44,176 nucleotides of DNA, from positions 1 to 44,176 of the forward strand of contig CAYOOT010000015.1 in NCBI GenBank assembly GCA_964405665.1, written 5' to 3'. The translations under genes and the position numbers were made by a program. The stretch comes from CAYOOT01 sp964405665 (GTDB lineage Bacteria > Bdellovibrionota_C > UBA2361 > SZUA-149 > CAZDWZ01). Each line of letters opens with the position of its first letter. The stretch's first letter is position 1. A model generated the notes under the pieces. The model worked only from the letters and a program-made list of their open reading frames with translations, had not been told where the DNA came from and did no database searches. This document shows, one piece after another, positions 9,270 through 18,175 of the stretch.

Positions 9270-10688
9270 ATGGAAAAAGTGCGTTGTAGATTTGCTCCCA
9301 GCCCAACAGGCTACCTTCATTTAGGTGGAGCTAGAACTGCTTTATTTAACTATCTCTTTGCTAAAAAAAATAAAGGCACTTTTATTTTACGAATTGAAGA
9401 TACAGATACCGAAAGAAACAGCGAAGAAGCGACGCAAGCAATTTTTGCCGGTCTGGAATGGTTAGGTTTGGCTTTTGATGAAGGCCCCTACTTTCAATCA
9501 AAACGACTTAATATTTATCAGGAGTATGCAAAAAAACTTCTCAGTTCTGGCCATGCCTATCGTTGTTACGCTACTTCTGCTGAATTGGAAGAAATGAGAA
9601 ACAAACAAAGTGCTGAAGGGAAAAAACAAAAATACGATGGAAGATATCGGCCGAAGGAAATAACGCCTCAACAAACTGAACTACCCAGCGCTAACTCAGA
9701 AAAACCTTTTGTCATTCGTTTCCGACATGAAGAAACTGGAAAGACAGTTTTTAATGATCTTGTTCTAGCAGAAATTTCCACACCCAATGAAGAATTAGAA
9801 GATTTTGTAATTATCAGAAGCAATGGAGAACCGACATATAACTTTGTAGTAGTCGTTGATGATATTGAAATGAAAATTAGCCATATTATCAGAGGAAATG
9901 ATCATGTTTCCAATACTCCCAAACAAGTAGCTCTTTACCTGGCATTTGGCGTTAATCCGCCACAATTTGCCCATGTGCCGATGATTCTTGGGCCAGACAA
10001 ACAAAAGCTTTCTAAACGCCACGGTGCTACTTCCGTCATTGAATATAAAAAAGAAGGTTACTTACCAGATGCGATGCTGAATTATTTGGCCCGTTTGGGT
10101 TGGAGTCATGGTGATCAAGAAATTTTTACTAAAACAGAATTAGAAAATGCCTTTGAAATTAAAAATATTGGGAAAAGTGCTGCCGTATTTGATTTTAAAA
10201 AATTAGCTTGGGTCAATGCCGAACATATCAAAAAAACAAGCGCTAACGATTTAATAAATTTTTGTTTAGAATTTCTAGAAGGATATAATGTAAAAAAATC
10301 AGACTCTGGTTTAATAAAATTAATCGAGAATCTTAAAAGCAGAAGCCAAACCACAAAAGAAATGGCCAGTTCCTGCATTTGGTATTTAACTAAAGATGAA
10401 GCTTTTACAATTAATGTTGAGGAATTTAAGGCGCACTGTCCGGAAAATATTACTTCTACTTTAAAGACCTTAGTTGAAAGATTAAATAATATTTCTGACT
10501 TTAACGAAGCCAGTGCCGAAAAAGAATTTAAAAACTTGCTGCAAGAAGCAAATTTAAAAATGCCTCAGCTTGCTCACCCTTTGCGTTTTGCCTTAACCGG
10601 CTCGCTCGCAAGTTTGCCGATTTCGGCAATTTTTGGGATTTTAGGAAAAGAGAGAACAATTTATCGTTTGAAAAAGGCGTTAGTTTGA
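9270..10688 (+). CDS. gltX: Glutamyl-tRNA synthetase
   Basis: Class I aminoacyl-tRNA synthetase of 472 aa that charges tRNA-Glu. The HIGH-type motif is in RFAPSPTGYLHLGGAR near the start. The KMSKS-type motif is KLSKRHG at residues 246-252. RIEDTDTERN and IIRGNDHVSNTPKQ are also typical. The frame stays open upstream to 9063 over the minC N-terminus, but the conserved protein begins at MEKVRCRFAPSPTG, so ATG 9270 is chosen. Its Shine-Dalgarno (AGGA, about 12 nt away) is weak. The stop is 1 bp from a palindromic repeat. Confidence 0.97.
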   Translation: MEKVRCRFAPSPTGYLHLGGARTALFNYLFAKKNKGTFILRIEDTDTERNSEEATQAIFAGLEWLGLAFDEGPYFQSKRLNIYQEYAKKLLSSGHAYRCYATSAELEEMRNKQSAEGKKQKYDGRYRPKEITPQQTELPSANSEKPFVIRFRHEETGKTVFNDLVLAEISTPNEELEDFVIIRSNGEPTYNFVVVVDDIEMKISHIIRGNDHVSNTPKQVALYLAFGVNPPQFAHVPMILGPDKQKLSKRHGATSVIEYKKEGYLPDAMLNYLARLGWSHGDQEIFTKTELENAFEIKNIGKSAAVFDFKKLAWVNAEHIKKTSANDLINFCLEFLEGYNVKKSDSGLIKLIENLKSRSQTTKEMASSCIWYLTKDEAFTINVEEFKAHCPENITSTLKTLVERLNNISDFNEASAEKEFKNLLQEANLKMPQLAHPLRFALTGSLASLPISAIFGILGKERTIYRLKKALV

Positions 10689-10689
10689 T

Positions 10690-10766
10690 GTAGGGGGCAC
10701 CCTTCAGCGGTGCCCGGTTAACCAATATATTTTGGAATTCCGGGCACCCCTAAAGGGCGCCCCTAC
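10690..10766. repeat. BIME-like paired palindrome, copy 3
   Basis: Two GC-rich palindromes (GGGCACCC-TTCAGC-GGTGCCC and GGGCACCCC-TAAA-GGGCGCCC) joined by a linker with TATTTTGGAATTC, bounded by GTAGGGGG and CCCCTAC. It fills the whole space between the gltX stop (10688) and the stop codon of the convergent DUF3187-like gene (10768). A bidirectional terminator or 3'-end stabiliser role is plausible. Confidence 0.8.
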
Positions 10767-11734
10767 TAGCGAAAGAAGATACTTAATCCCAAAGCCCCTG
10801 TAATATCAGTCGTCCCATCACCAGGAGAAGGGTTCTCCCTGATTAAAGCTTGTAAAATCAGGTTTTTATTAAGACAATACTTCAGGCCAGTATCCAAATA
10901 TAATTGATAGTTGGGAAATAAATTAACACTATCTAAAAGACTAGAAGCGGCAATTAGACCAAGATTTAAAGAGAACTTTTCATTTAAAGCGTATTCCAAC
11001 TCCAAAAATCCTCCATATTGTTTTTGTTCATAATGCAAATTGTTAATCTCGGAATCTACAAAATAAAGATAATTTAATCCGCTATAAAGATAGAAGTTAC
11101 CAAAGGATTTACTAAGTAAGATTCCAATCTGAGTATCAATGCTTTCTTGTGAAAAAGCATCTTTTCCTGTGGGTAAGCGCAAGCTGCTGATTAAGGAAAC
11201 TGCTGGAGATAAACCGCCACCTTTTGACAGCAAATACTTAATGCCTAATTCTGCATCGCCTATCGCCAGTCCTTGATCGGTAATTTCAAAACTTTCCCCG
11301 TCATCATTAATTGCAGTAATGGAAAAGCTATCATGATCAACTCGGTGTCTTTTGCCTTTGGGTAAATTAAAAAGTTTATGCCATTCTTCAATTGGCTGAT
11401 CACTAATGCCCCCACCCCTCCAACGCAGTTGATTTTTTAAACTAAGTTCTAAATTATCAGTAATTGAATAGGCCAAATTGAGATCTAGAACTCTATCTTC
11501 TGCATCAATTAAATAATGTTTTTTTTCATAATTAAAAGTATTGGATAGTGCAGAAATTAAATCGATTTTAAAAGTTCCTGTGGGTTCAACTTTTGGAGAA
11601 AGTGGAGTGATTGAAGAGTGCCTTAAGGCTAATGTGTGTTGATTGCCTAGTTCAATTGGGCCAAGGTGCCAGTTTTCTTGGGCGAAAGCTGAATTGATAA
11701 AGATTATGCTAAGAAAAAAAATAGTTTTATACAT
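10766..11734 (-). CDS. Secreted outer-membrane beta-barrel-like protein, DUF3187-like
   Basis: 322 aa with a clear signal peptide (MYKTIFFLSIIFINSAFA, cleavage before QE). The mature protein is rich in alternating hydrophobic/polar strands with aromatic girdle residues. It ends in GALGLSIFFR, the aromatic C-terminus usual for outer-membrane barrels. The start (GPIELGNQHTLALRHSSITP) and the SSLRLPTGKDAFSQESIDTQIG and LNLGLIAAS segments resemble DUF3187 proteins. I make that family call from memory, with moderate confidence; function unknown. Only about 97 bp lie between its ATG and the amtB terminator, and 68 of them are a palindromic repeat, so its promoter position is unclear. An AAGAAAAT precedes the ATG. 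Confidence 0.8.
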   Translation of the reverse strand: MYKTIFFLSIIFINSAFAQENWHLGPIELGNQHTLALRHSSITPLSPKVEPTGTFKIDLISALSNTFNYEKKHYLIDAEDRVLDLNLAYSITDNLELSLKNQLRWRGGGISDQPIEEWHKLFNLPKGKRHRVDHDSFSITAINDDGESFEITDQGLAIGDAELGIKYLLSKGGGLSPAVSLISSLRLPTGKDAFSQESIDTQIGILLSKSFGNFYLYSGLNYLYFVDSEINNLHYEQKQYGGFLELEYALNEKFSLNLGLIAASSLLDSVNLFPNYQLYLDTGLKYCLNKNLILQALIRENPSPGDGTTDITGALGLSIFFR

Positions 11735-11742
11735 ATTTTCTT

Positions 11743-11810
11743 GTAGTGGCAGGTCTTGAGCCTGCCCGTTCTATTAGGATATTTCGGGCAGGCACAAGAC
11801 CTGCCCCTAC
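11743..11810. repeat. BIME-like paired palindrome, copy 4, in the leader of the DUF3187-like gene
   Basis: A 68-bp unit with two palindromes based on GGCAGG-TCTTGAG-CCTGCC, bounded by GTAGTGGC and CCCCTAC. The flanks add a further inverted repeat of about 10 bp (ATATTTTCTT and AAGAAAATAT). The inner edge is 8 bp before the ATG at 11734, so unlike the other copies this one would be in the 5' leader of a gene. Confidence 0.8.
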
Positions 11811-11831
11811 AAGAAAATATACAATTTAAAA

Positions 11832-11867
11832 ATAAAAAAGGCGACTAGACTTTCATCTAATCGCCTT
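11832..11867 (-). terminator. Rho-independent terminator of amtB
   Basis: Read on the minus strand, AAGGCGATTAGA pairs with TCTAGTCGCCTT across a 6-nt loop (11838-11849 with 11856-11867, one mismatch). It is followed at once by a T tract (TTTTTATTTTT). It lies 26 bp beyond the amtB stop codon. This is the clearest intrinsic terminator in the window. Confidence 0.88.
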
Positions 11868-11893
11868 AAGTGTAGGTGTAGGTAGGAGATATA

Positions 11894-13300
11894 TTATGCG
11901 TAGACTTTTTGTTTTTGCTCAGCAGCAAGCAAATCTGGCGCCATTATCGATTCACCATGCTGGCTGAGGTCTAATCCTAAATCTTCGTGTTCTTGAGAAA
12001 CCCGAAGAGGACTGATCAGATCAGTAATTTTATAAAGGATTAATGAACCAAAAAATGTATAGGCGGAAGCAATTACCATGGCTAGCAAATGCATCATGAA
12101 AACTTTTGTTTCTCCGGTAATCAAACCACCAGTTGTCGCAAATACTCCTGTAAAAAACATCCCAGCTAGCCCACCAATACCGTGGCAAGGAAACACATCA
12201 AGAGTATCATCGAGATTACTTTTTGTGCGAAGATAGACTGCAATATTGCAGATAAAACTAGCAGCAACTCCGATAAAAATACTTGATCCTACGGAGACAT
12301 ATCCAGCGGCAGGTGTGATTGCTACCAAACCAACTACCGCACCGATGCAAGCTCCAACAGCTGATGGTTTTTTCCCTGCCATTTTTTCAGCACAAAGCCA
12401 AGCAAGCATTGCCGCAGCACAAGCAGTATTCGTTGTTAAGAAAGCTAAGCTCGCAGTTTCATTAGCAGCAAGGGCCGATCCGGCATTAAAACCAAACCAA
12501 CCAAACCAAAGCATCCCTGTTCCCAAAATTACATATGGAATATTTGCAGGACTAGATGATTCCTGAGCAATATGCGCTTTTCTTCTTCCCAGAAATAAGG
12601 CACCAGCTAGAGCTGCAATACCAGCAGACATATGGACCACAGTTCCACCAGCAAAATCTAAAACTCCCCAAGTCCTAAAGAGACCATCTGGATGCCAGGT
12701 CATATGTGCAAGTGGTGCATAAATGAACAAACTAAACAAAACAATAAAAAGCATATAGCTGGAAAACTTAACTCGCTCCGCAAAAGAACCTGTAATCAAG
12801 GCTGGAGTTATAATTGCAAACTTTAATTGGAATATTGCAAACAAAACCAAAGGAATTGTTGCTGATAAACCTGGATGTGTTGCCCCGCCAACATGATTAA
12901 GCATGAAGAATTCCATTGGATTTCCGATAATACCATGAAAACTGGAACCAAAAGCCAAACTAAAACCAACTACTATCCAAAGTAAGCTGATTATTCCCAT
13001 CGCAATAAAACTTTGCATCATTGTTGAAATAACATTTTTCGAACCAACCATCCCACCATAAAAAAAGGATAAGCCAGGTGTCATCAATAATACCAATGCC
13101 GAGGCTGTCAACATCCAAGCAACATCCGCTGGATTAATTGCTCCACCTTTAATCACGGCATCCGCTGGTTGATAAAGAACACCTAACAAGGCTAAGATAA
13201 TTAGCGCTGTGAAAGGTAAAATCCAGGTATTACTTTTTTTTGTTTGTGCCATATTTTTCTTCGCGTTTATAGGTATAGTTATACTGTTTTGGTTACTCAT
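11894..13300 (-). CDS. amtB: Ammonium transporter, Amt family
   Basis: Inner-membrane ammonium channel of 468 aa with about 11 hydrophobic helices after a cytoplasmic or leader-like first helix. Typical Amt sequence is seen: MLTASALVLLMTPGLSFFYGG, GSFAERVKFSSYMLF, DFAGGTVVHMSAGIAALAGA, GWFGFNAGSA and the late FPCHGIGGLAGMFFTGVFA. A second in-frame ATG at 13252 (MAQTKKSN) could also be the start; neither has a strong Shine-Dalgarno. No PII (glnB/glnK) gene adjoins it, unlike many amtB loci, and I see no convincing sigma-54 promoter in the 243-bp upstream gap. Confidence 0.93.
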   Translation of the reverse strand: MSNQNSITIPINAKKNMAQTKKSNTWILPFTALIILALLGVLYQPADAVIKGGAINPADVAWMLTASALVLLMTPGLSFFYGGMVGSKNVISTMMQSFIAMGIISLLWIVVGFSLAFGSSFHGIIGNPMEFFMLNHVGGATHPGLSATIPLVLFAIFQLKFAIITPALITGSFAERVKFSSYMLFIVLFSLFIYAPLAHMTWHPDGLFRTWGVLDFAGGTVVHMSAGIAALAGALFLGRRKAHIAQESSSPANIPYVILGTGMLWFGWFGFNAGSALAANETASLAFLTTNTACAAAMLAWLCAEKMAGKKPSAVGACIGAVVGLVAITPAAGYVSVGSSIFIGVAASFICNIAVYLRTKSNLDDTLDVFPCHGIGGLAGMFFTGVFATTGGLITGETKVFMMHLLAMVIASAYTFFGSLILYKITDLISPLRVSQEHEDLGLDLSQHGESIMAPDLLAAEQKQKVYA

Positions 13301-13543
13301 ATTATGACAGCCCCATTAAATTAATAAATATCTTATTTCAAGAATGTTTAATTTTATGCCATAGCCTATTTTATAAGCAAAATTAATTGTTTTAATTTTT
13401 TCTATATGTTTTGCCTATATATGGTTCTATTACTATATTTTAGTGTAACAACTGCAATTGCTTATCTATTAAAGAATTAAGCTACATCGTTTCTTAAACC
13501 AGACATAACAATAGTATACTTTTACTTAATTAAAGGCAGAGTT

Positions 13544-13732
13544 ATGGGCGATGATTTTTTTAAAAACTTTTTTCTTATAATATTTGGTGTAATAATTTTT
13601 GCCGGTGTAATAATGTTTTTACAAATGGAAAATAGAACTGAAGATTCCAAACAAGTAAGCAACTATCTTAAGACCAAAGGGAAAACTCCTGTGCCTTATA
13701 GTTGGAGAGACAAAATGGGTTCTGGCATTTAA
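13544..13732 (+). CDS. Small single-pass membrane protein
   Basis: 62 aa, not recognised. Residues about 8-27 (NFFLIIFGVIIFAGVIMFLQ) form one membrane helix, followed by a polar, basic tail ending in WRDKMGSGI. AAAGGCAG lies about 7 nt before the ATG, and a TATACT hexamer (13515-13520) could be a -10 box, so expression is plausible. It lies between the divergent amtB and a downstream inverted repeat. It could be a small regulatory membrane peptide, but no function can be assigned. Confidence 0.6.
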   Translation: MGDDFFKNFFLIIFGVIIFAGVIMFLQMENRTEDSKQVSNYLKTKGKTPVPYSWRDKMGSGI

Positions 13733-13773
13733 AGGATCATCCTTCGCTAAAGCTACGGATGACAAGACGGATG

Positions 13774-13837
13774 ATATAGTATTTTCTATAAGTTATGCAA
13801 CATAGTAATGTAGCATAACTTATAGAAAGAACTATAC
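13774..13837. repeat. Long AT-rich inverted repeat
   Basis: Perfect 16-bp arms (13783-13798, TTTCTATAAGTTATGC, and 13813-13828), extending with mismatches to about 24 bp (TATAGT-- on both sides). An inner ACAT/ATGT pair lies in the loop. It sits between the small membrane-protein gene and the ABC exporter. It could be a terminator-like hairpin, a small palindromic mobile element or part of an RNA. Just before it, 13734-13763 contains a GGATCATCCTTCGCTAAAGC-type sequence resembling a second class of dispersed repeat. Confidence 0.75.
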
Positions 13838-13896
13838 AAGTTTGCAAATTTCCTCTATAATTCAGGCTCTGTTTCTCAATCCAAAAATATTAAATC

Positions 13897-15666
13897 ATGT
13901 CCTCAAAAAAACCCCGAACAAAAAATTTCAAAAAAAATTCTTATCGTCTTCTTGCATTAATTAAGCCTCACTATAAATTGCTTTTATTGGGACTACTGGG
14001 CCTAGTTTTCGGAAGCGGAATAAATCTATTTTTTCCGGCATTTATTAGAAAAGTATTGAATAATGAAACACCTTTCAATCTGAGCACTGATTTAGGATTA
14101 ATTACAGGCTTTTTAATAGCACTTTTTGCGGTTCAAGCTGTCTTTTTTTGCATTAGACATTATTATTTTCAAATTATTGGCCTAAACATAGCAAACGATC
14201 TTCGTTTAAAACTTTATCGTTCAATCATTGAACAAGATATTGCCTTTTTTGATCGTTCTCGCGTCGGAGATTTACTTTCTTCAATTTCCAGCGATACTCA
14301 ACAAGTTCAGCGTGCTTTAACAATCAACATTTCTGTTGCCCTACGTTATGTGTTGCAAGTTATCGGGGGAATTATTCTAATGATTGTTATTTCGCCGCAA
14401 TTAACTTTTTTAATTTTACTGGTGATTCCGCTAATTGGCATTTCTTCATTTTTTTGGGGCAAAAAGCTGCAAAAACTATCTCGTAAAATGCAAGACCTTA
14501 TTGCCGAATCAAACGTTATTGCCGAAGAATCGATTACAGCAATCAGAACAGTAAAGATATTTGCCGGAATTAAATCTGAATTGGCACATTTCGGAAAATC
14601 CTTGAACGAATCTTTAGAAATAGGAAAGGAACGAACAAAAACTGCAGCGGCCTTTAGCTCGACGATGGTATTCTTAATGCATTCCGCAATTGCCTTTGTT
14701 CTTTATTATGGTGCCAAGCTTGTTTTGGGAGGCAGTTTAACTATTGGAGACTTATCAGCCTTTATTATTTACTGCGTGATTGTTGCTGTATCATTCGGAT
14801 TTTTAATTAATACCTGGGATGAATTCCTTCATGCTCTGGGTGCTTCAGAAAGAATCTATGAATTTATTGATACGAAAACTGAAATTAATAGTCCTGAGAG
14901 AAATGCAGTAATTATTCCGCGGGATGTGGCAATTAAACTAAATTTTAATGATGTTAGTTTTTCCTATCCCACTAGAAAGGAAAACCTTGTTTTAGAAAAT
15001 GTTTCTTTTGAAATTCCTCCGGGAAAAACATTGGCCCTAGTTGGTCCTTCTGGCTCTGGAAAAAGTACCATCGCCAGTTTAATTTGCAGATTCTATGATC
15101 CAACAGCCGGCAGTATTTTGGTCAATGCCTGGCCCCTTGATTCCTTGGATCTCAATGAATACTACAAATGCTTGGCAGTGGTGGCGCAGCAGGTGCAAAT
15201 ATTTTCTCTCTCGATTAAAGAAAATATTTGTTACGGAAGTCCAGGAGTAAGCGAAGAACAACTTATTGAGGCCTGTAAATCAGCTAATATCTACGATTTC
15301 ATCCTCAGCCTTCCAGAAAAATTCGCAACTAAAGTTGGAGATAAAGGGATTCAACTAAGTGGTGGCGAGCGCCAAAGAGTAGCAATTGCCCGGGCGATTC
15401 TAAAAAATCCTTCTCTACTAATTCTAGATGAAGCCACTTCGGCGCTTGATAGTGAAAATGAAAGGCTGATTCAAGAATCACTGGAAATTCTCAGAAAAAA
15501 CCGAACCACAATAATCATTGCCCACCGACTCTCTACTGTACAAAACGCTGATTTGGTTTTAGTTTTAAAAGAAGGCAAAATTATACAACAAGGAACTCAT
15601 TTATCGCTTATCAAAGAAGAAGGTTTGTATAAGACTTTGGTTGAGCAACAGGAATTGTTGCAGTAG
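13897..15666 (+). CDS. ABC exporter, fused permease and ATPase (MsbA/ABCB type)
   Basis: 589-aa half-transporter. Residues about 20-315 are the six-helix type I exporter domain (FFDRSRVGDLLSSISSDTQQVQ is the typical intracellular loop). Residues about 340-589 are the ATPase, with Walker A GPSGSGKST at 383-391, LSGGERQRVAIARA at about 487-500, and Walker B LLILDEATSALD with the H-loop IIAHRLST after it. Such proteins export lipids, peptides or drugs as dimers; the substrate cannot be told here, so I give no symbol. No partner gene adjoins it. The Shine-Dalgarno is weak. Its TAG stop codon lies inside the first bases of a palindromic repeat. Confidence 0.93.
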   Translation: MSSKKPRTKNFKKNSYRLLALIKPHYKLLLLGLLGLVFGSGINLFFPAFIRKVLNNETPFNLSTDLGLITGFLIALFAVQAVFFCIRHYYFQIIGLNIANDLRLKLYRSIIEQDIAFFDRSRVGDLLSSISSDTQQVQRALTINISVALRYVLQVIGGIILMIVISPQLTFLILLVIPLIGISSFFWGKKLQKLSRKMQDLIAESNVIAEESITAIRTVKIFAGIKSELAHFGKSLNESLEIGKERTKTAAAFSSTMVFLMHSAIAFVLYYGAKLVLGGSLTIGDLSAFIIYCVIVAVSFGFLINTWDEFLHALGASERIYEFIDTKTEINSPERNAVIIPRDVAIKLNFNDVSFSYPTRKENLVLENVSFEIPPGKTLALVGPSGSGKSTIASLICRFYDPTAGSILVNAWPLDSLDLNEYYKCLAVVAQQVQIFSLSIKENICYGSPGVSEEQLIEACKSANIYDFILSLPEKFATKVGDKGIQLSGGERQRVAIARAILKNPSLLILDEATSALDSENERLIQESLEILRKNRTTIIIAHRLSTVQNADLVLVLKEGKIIQQGTHLSLIKEEGLYKTLVEQQELLQ

Positions 15667-15739
15667 GGGCAGGTTTTATACCTGCCCGGAGTTCCAAAAA
15701 ATGTGTTGTAAGACGGGCACCCATAAAGGGCGCCCCTAC
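15663..15739. repeat. BIME-like paired palindrome, copy 5
   Basis: A 77-bp unit with one GGCAGG-type palindrome and one GGGCACCC-type palindrome (GTAGGGGCAGGTTTTATACC and ACGGGCACCCATAAAGGGCG as leading parts), ending CCCCTAC. The linker is related in reverse orientation to that of copy 3. It supplies the stop codon of the ABC exporter gene and ends 12 bp from the stop of the convergent caspase-like gene. Confidence 0.8.
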
Positions 15740-15750
15740 ATTTTTCAATT

Positions 15751-17979
15751 TTAACTTACAAAATTTGAGTAACTGGTTATTTGCGAAACCTGAATCGGTC
15801 GAACATACTCTGGGTTATATATATTTTCTTTTTTATTTTCCAGATATTCTTCAGCACCCAAAATATCTATCGCCTCTTGAAACAACTCTTTATTGCTTAC
15901 AGCCCGAGTACCAAAAATTGCAAATTCATTAGACCAGTTTACCCCATCTAAAAGCTTTTGTAAGTTACCTGACATAGTATTGATTTGCTTAGCACTTATT
16001 TCTTGGGCCTGTTGATCAAATTTAAATAAATCAGCTCGAGTAAATGCAGAATTTGGGGAAATTTGCCGACTAGGCAATTCGGATAAGAAAAGACTTTTGT
16101 ATGGAAAATGCCCCTGGGCAAAGGACGGCATTCCTCGTTGTGATGCTGTAATTGTTAAAGGAAAACTTTTAATAGACAACCCTTGTTCAAGAGCAATTTT
16201 ATTTTGATTTGCTACAATTTTTTCTAAAGTTTCATTTTGAAAACAAGCATCATAAAATTCTATATCGCTACGGTCTAAATTAGCCATCCGAAATTCAGCA
16301 AGTTCTTTTGCAGAAAGATTGAATGAAGAATCAATCAAATCATTAACATTAGTTCCAGTATGGCCCTGACCTAACCAAAATCTTTCAGGACCACCATGTC
16401 CTCTAAATAAAATTACTCTTTGATTTTGGGAATCCTCTATATTCAAAACATTTTTTTTAAATTTTTCACGGACAATTTCAATATTGTCTGAATCGTAAGA
16501 TCCCTGAACAATCAATTCATGATCTTTTCCAGTATTCATTTGAAATTTTTTCGCAAAATCAGTTACCGATTCAACATCAAAATCTGGAGCAACTATAGAA
16601 ATTAACTTTTGATCTTTGCCAAAGACAGTTTTTTTCGCATTTTCTCCGCTAATTAAGGATTTTCTTTCTTCCCAGATTTTTTCTGCTATGTTTAAACTGG
16701 CTTTTTCAATTAATTCCGGTTGCGTTTTTGCCAATTGATCCCATTTCCCCACATTAAAATTTCTCAGTTCACTAAGATAGTTAATCAAAGGATGAGAAAT
16801 CAATAACAACTCTTCTTCTTTTAGTTTACATTCCGGCAAAGTAGCAATTTTCTTGGCAAGTAGATTAGCTAATCGACTATCATTGCCCCGAAAACACTCT
16901 CTTTGCCAAAGTAGATATTGATTCTGATTCTCAATTATTGCATCACCTTTAGGAGCATTTCTAATAACAAAATTTTCATTAGCAGGATCTAATGACAAAT
17001 TACCCGGATAAGCACGATCGCTTACTATCTTTGCAACAGAATAATCCTGAAGTAATTCTTTTGAGTTACGAAAACCATCTAATGCTAATGCCCGAAGAGG
17101 ATTGCCTAATCCATAATTTTGCCTGATAAATTCAGCAGCTCCAGGAATTTTTCTTTGTTCTAGCATTGCTAAAACAACACTTTCAAATGCAAAAATATCA
17201 CCTTGTACAATCATTTGTCGATCAACTCTTTTTTCATTTTGTTCTGGAGTTAATTGATTGGCCGGATCATTTTCCACTCCCTGCAGAAGAAGAGTTCTTC
17301 GTTCCTGAATGACTTGGTTTCGCATCTGGCTCAGGTCTTCCAAGACATTTTCAGGTAACTCAATATCCTCTCTATGAGCTAAAACAAAAATTGCAACTTG
17401 TTTTGAAGTTATATCACTTTTGTCATCTAAGAATTGTTCTTTCAATTCTTCATAGGTATCGGGCAAATCAATTCCTGGTAATTTTAAATCTTTTCTTTGT
17501 GATATTAAAAAATAAAGAGTATCTTGTGAAACTTCCTCTATGACGGAAGTAATTAGAGTTTCGTATCCTTTACCAACTGGAATCTGTTTATTCCGTGCAA
17601 ACATAAGTAATAATTTATTTTTCGCTGTCTCAGAGGGATCCAATGCCAAACATGTTTTAAAAAACTCAGGTGTTACAACGATTGCTCCCTTCGCTTGAGA
17701 AATACTGGAATAAACAACATGTACTAAATGCTTAACTTTCTCATTAGAAACATTATTATTTTCTTTCAGAGTTGCTGAAAGCTTATCAACGTGAGTTTTA
17801 ATTTCTTCGCTAAATTTACAATATTTTTTTGCCTCTTCCAATTTCTTTGAGTAATTGATGCTTTCAATTTTTTCTGGCAAAGCTGGAGTTATTACTGGTC
17901 CTTCTTCTTCTATCTTGCTCGGTAATGCTACTGGGGCTGGCCTTTTATTCTGTGGATTTAGTTCTAGTTCCTGAGACAT
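15751..17979 (-). CDS. Putative caspase-like (clan CD) cysteine protease domain protein
   Basis: 742 aa, no signal peptide, no membrane segment. I do not recognise residues 1-440, which are charged and helical. From about 445 the sequence changes to an alpha/beta pattern. RVILFRGHGG has His528-Gly after a hydrophobic strand, and SDIEFYDACFQ has Cys579 after a second strand (Asp-Ala-Cys). A Ser/Thr-Ala-Ser strand (FPLTITASQRG) and a late FAIFGTRAV follow. His-Gly and Asp-x-Cys at strand ends, about 50 residues apart, are the signature of clan CD peptidases (caspase, gingipain, CHAT, C11). That is known chemistry; the activity here is inferred. It is a single gene, convergent with the ABC exporter. 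A C80-like toxin-processing domain is an alternative. Confidence 0.7.
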   Translation of the reverse strand: MSQELELNPQNKRPAPVALPSKIEEEGPVITPALPEKIESINYSKKLEEAKKYCKFSEEIKTHVDKLSATLKENNNVSNEKVKHLVHVVYSSISQAKGAIVVTPEFFKTCLALDPSETAKNKLLLMFARNKQIPVGKGYETLITSVIEEVSQDTLYFLISQRKDLKLPGIDLPDTYEELKEQFLDDKSDITSKQVAIFVLAHREDIELPENVLEDLSQMRNQVIQERRTLLLQGVENDPANQLTPEQNEKRVDRQMIVQGDIFAFESVVLAMLEQRKIPGAAEFIRQNYGLGNPLRALALDGFRNSKELLQDYSVAKIVSDRAYPGNLSLDPANENFVIRNAPKGDAIIENQNQYLLWQRECFRGNDSRLANLLAKKIATLPECKLKEEELLLISHPLINYLSELRNFNVGKWDQLAKTQPELIEKASLNIAEKIWEERKSLISGENAKKTVFGKDQKLISIVAPDFDVESVTDFAKKFQMNTGKDHELIVQGSYDSDNIEIVREKFKKNVLNIEDSQNQRVILFRGHGGPERFWLGQGHTGTNVNDLIDSSFNLSAKELAEFRMANLDRSDIEFYDACFQNETLEKIVANQNKIALEQGLSIKSFPLTITASQRGMPSFAQGHFPYKSLFLSELPSRQISPNSAFTRADLFKFDQQAQEISAKQINTMSGNLQKLLDGVNWSNEFAIFGTRAVSNKELFQEAIDILGAEEYLENKKENIYNPEYVRPIQVSQITSYSNFVS

Positions 17980-18175
17980 ATGATTTCTCCGCTATAAAAG
18001 CACTTTAAATTCTAGTTATATCTTTAACTTATAATATTTAAGAAAAATAATGTGACAAATACTCTACTAAATTCAATTATTTCAAACTCTTAAGTTTTTA
18101 ATGCCTTTTCATAAATAGACTTTGATGCTATTAATCCCCGCCCCTTTATTAGCTTTAAATACAAAACTGGAAACA

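Noticed and set aside
12246..12566. Plus-strand open frame of 106 codons opposite amtB
   Set aside because: It mirrors the membrane-protein codon pattern on the other strand and has no ribosome site or recognisable domain.
13301..13543. Sigma-54 promoter for amtB
   Set aside because: No GG-N10-GC element with the right spacing was found on the minus strand.
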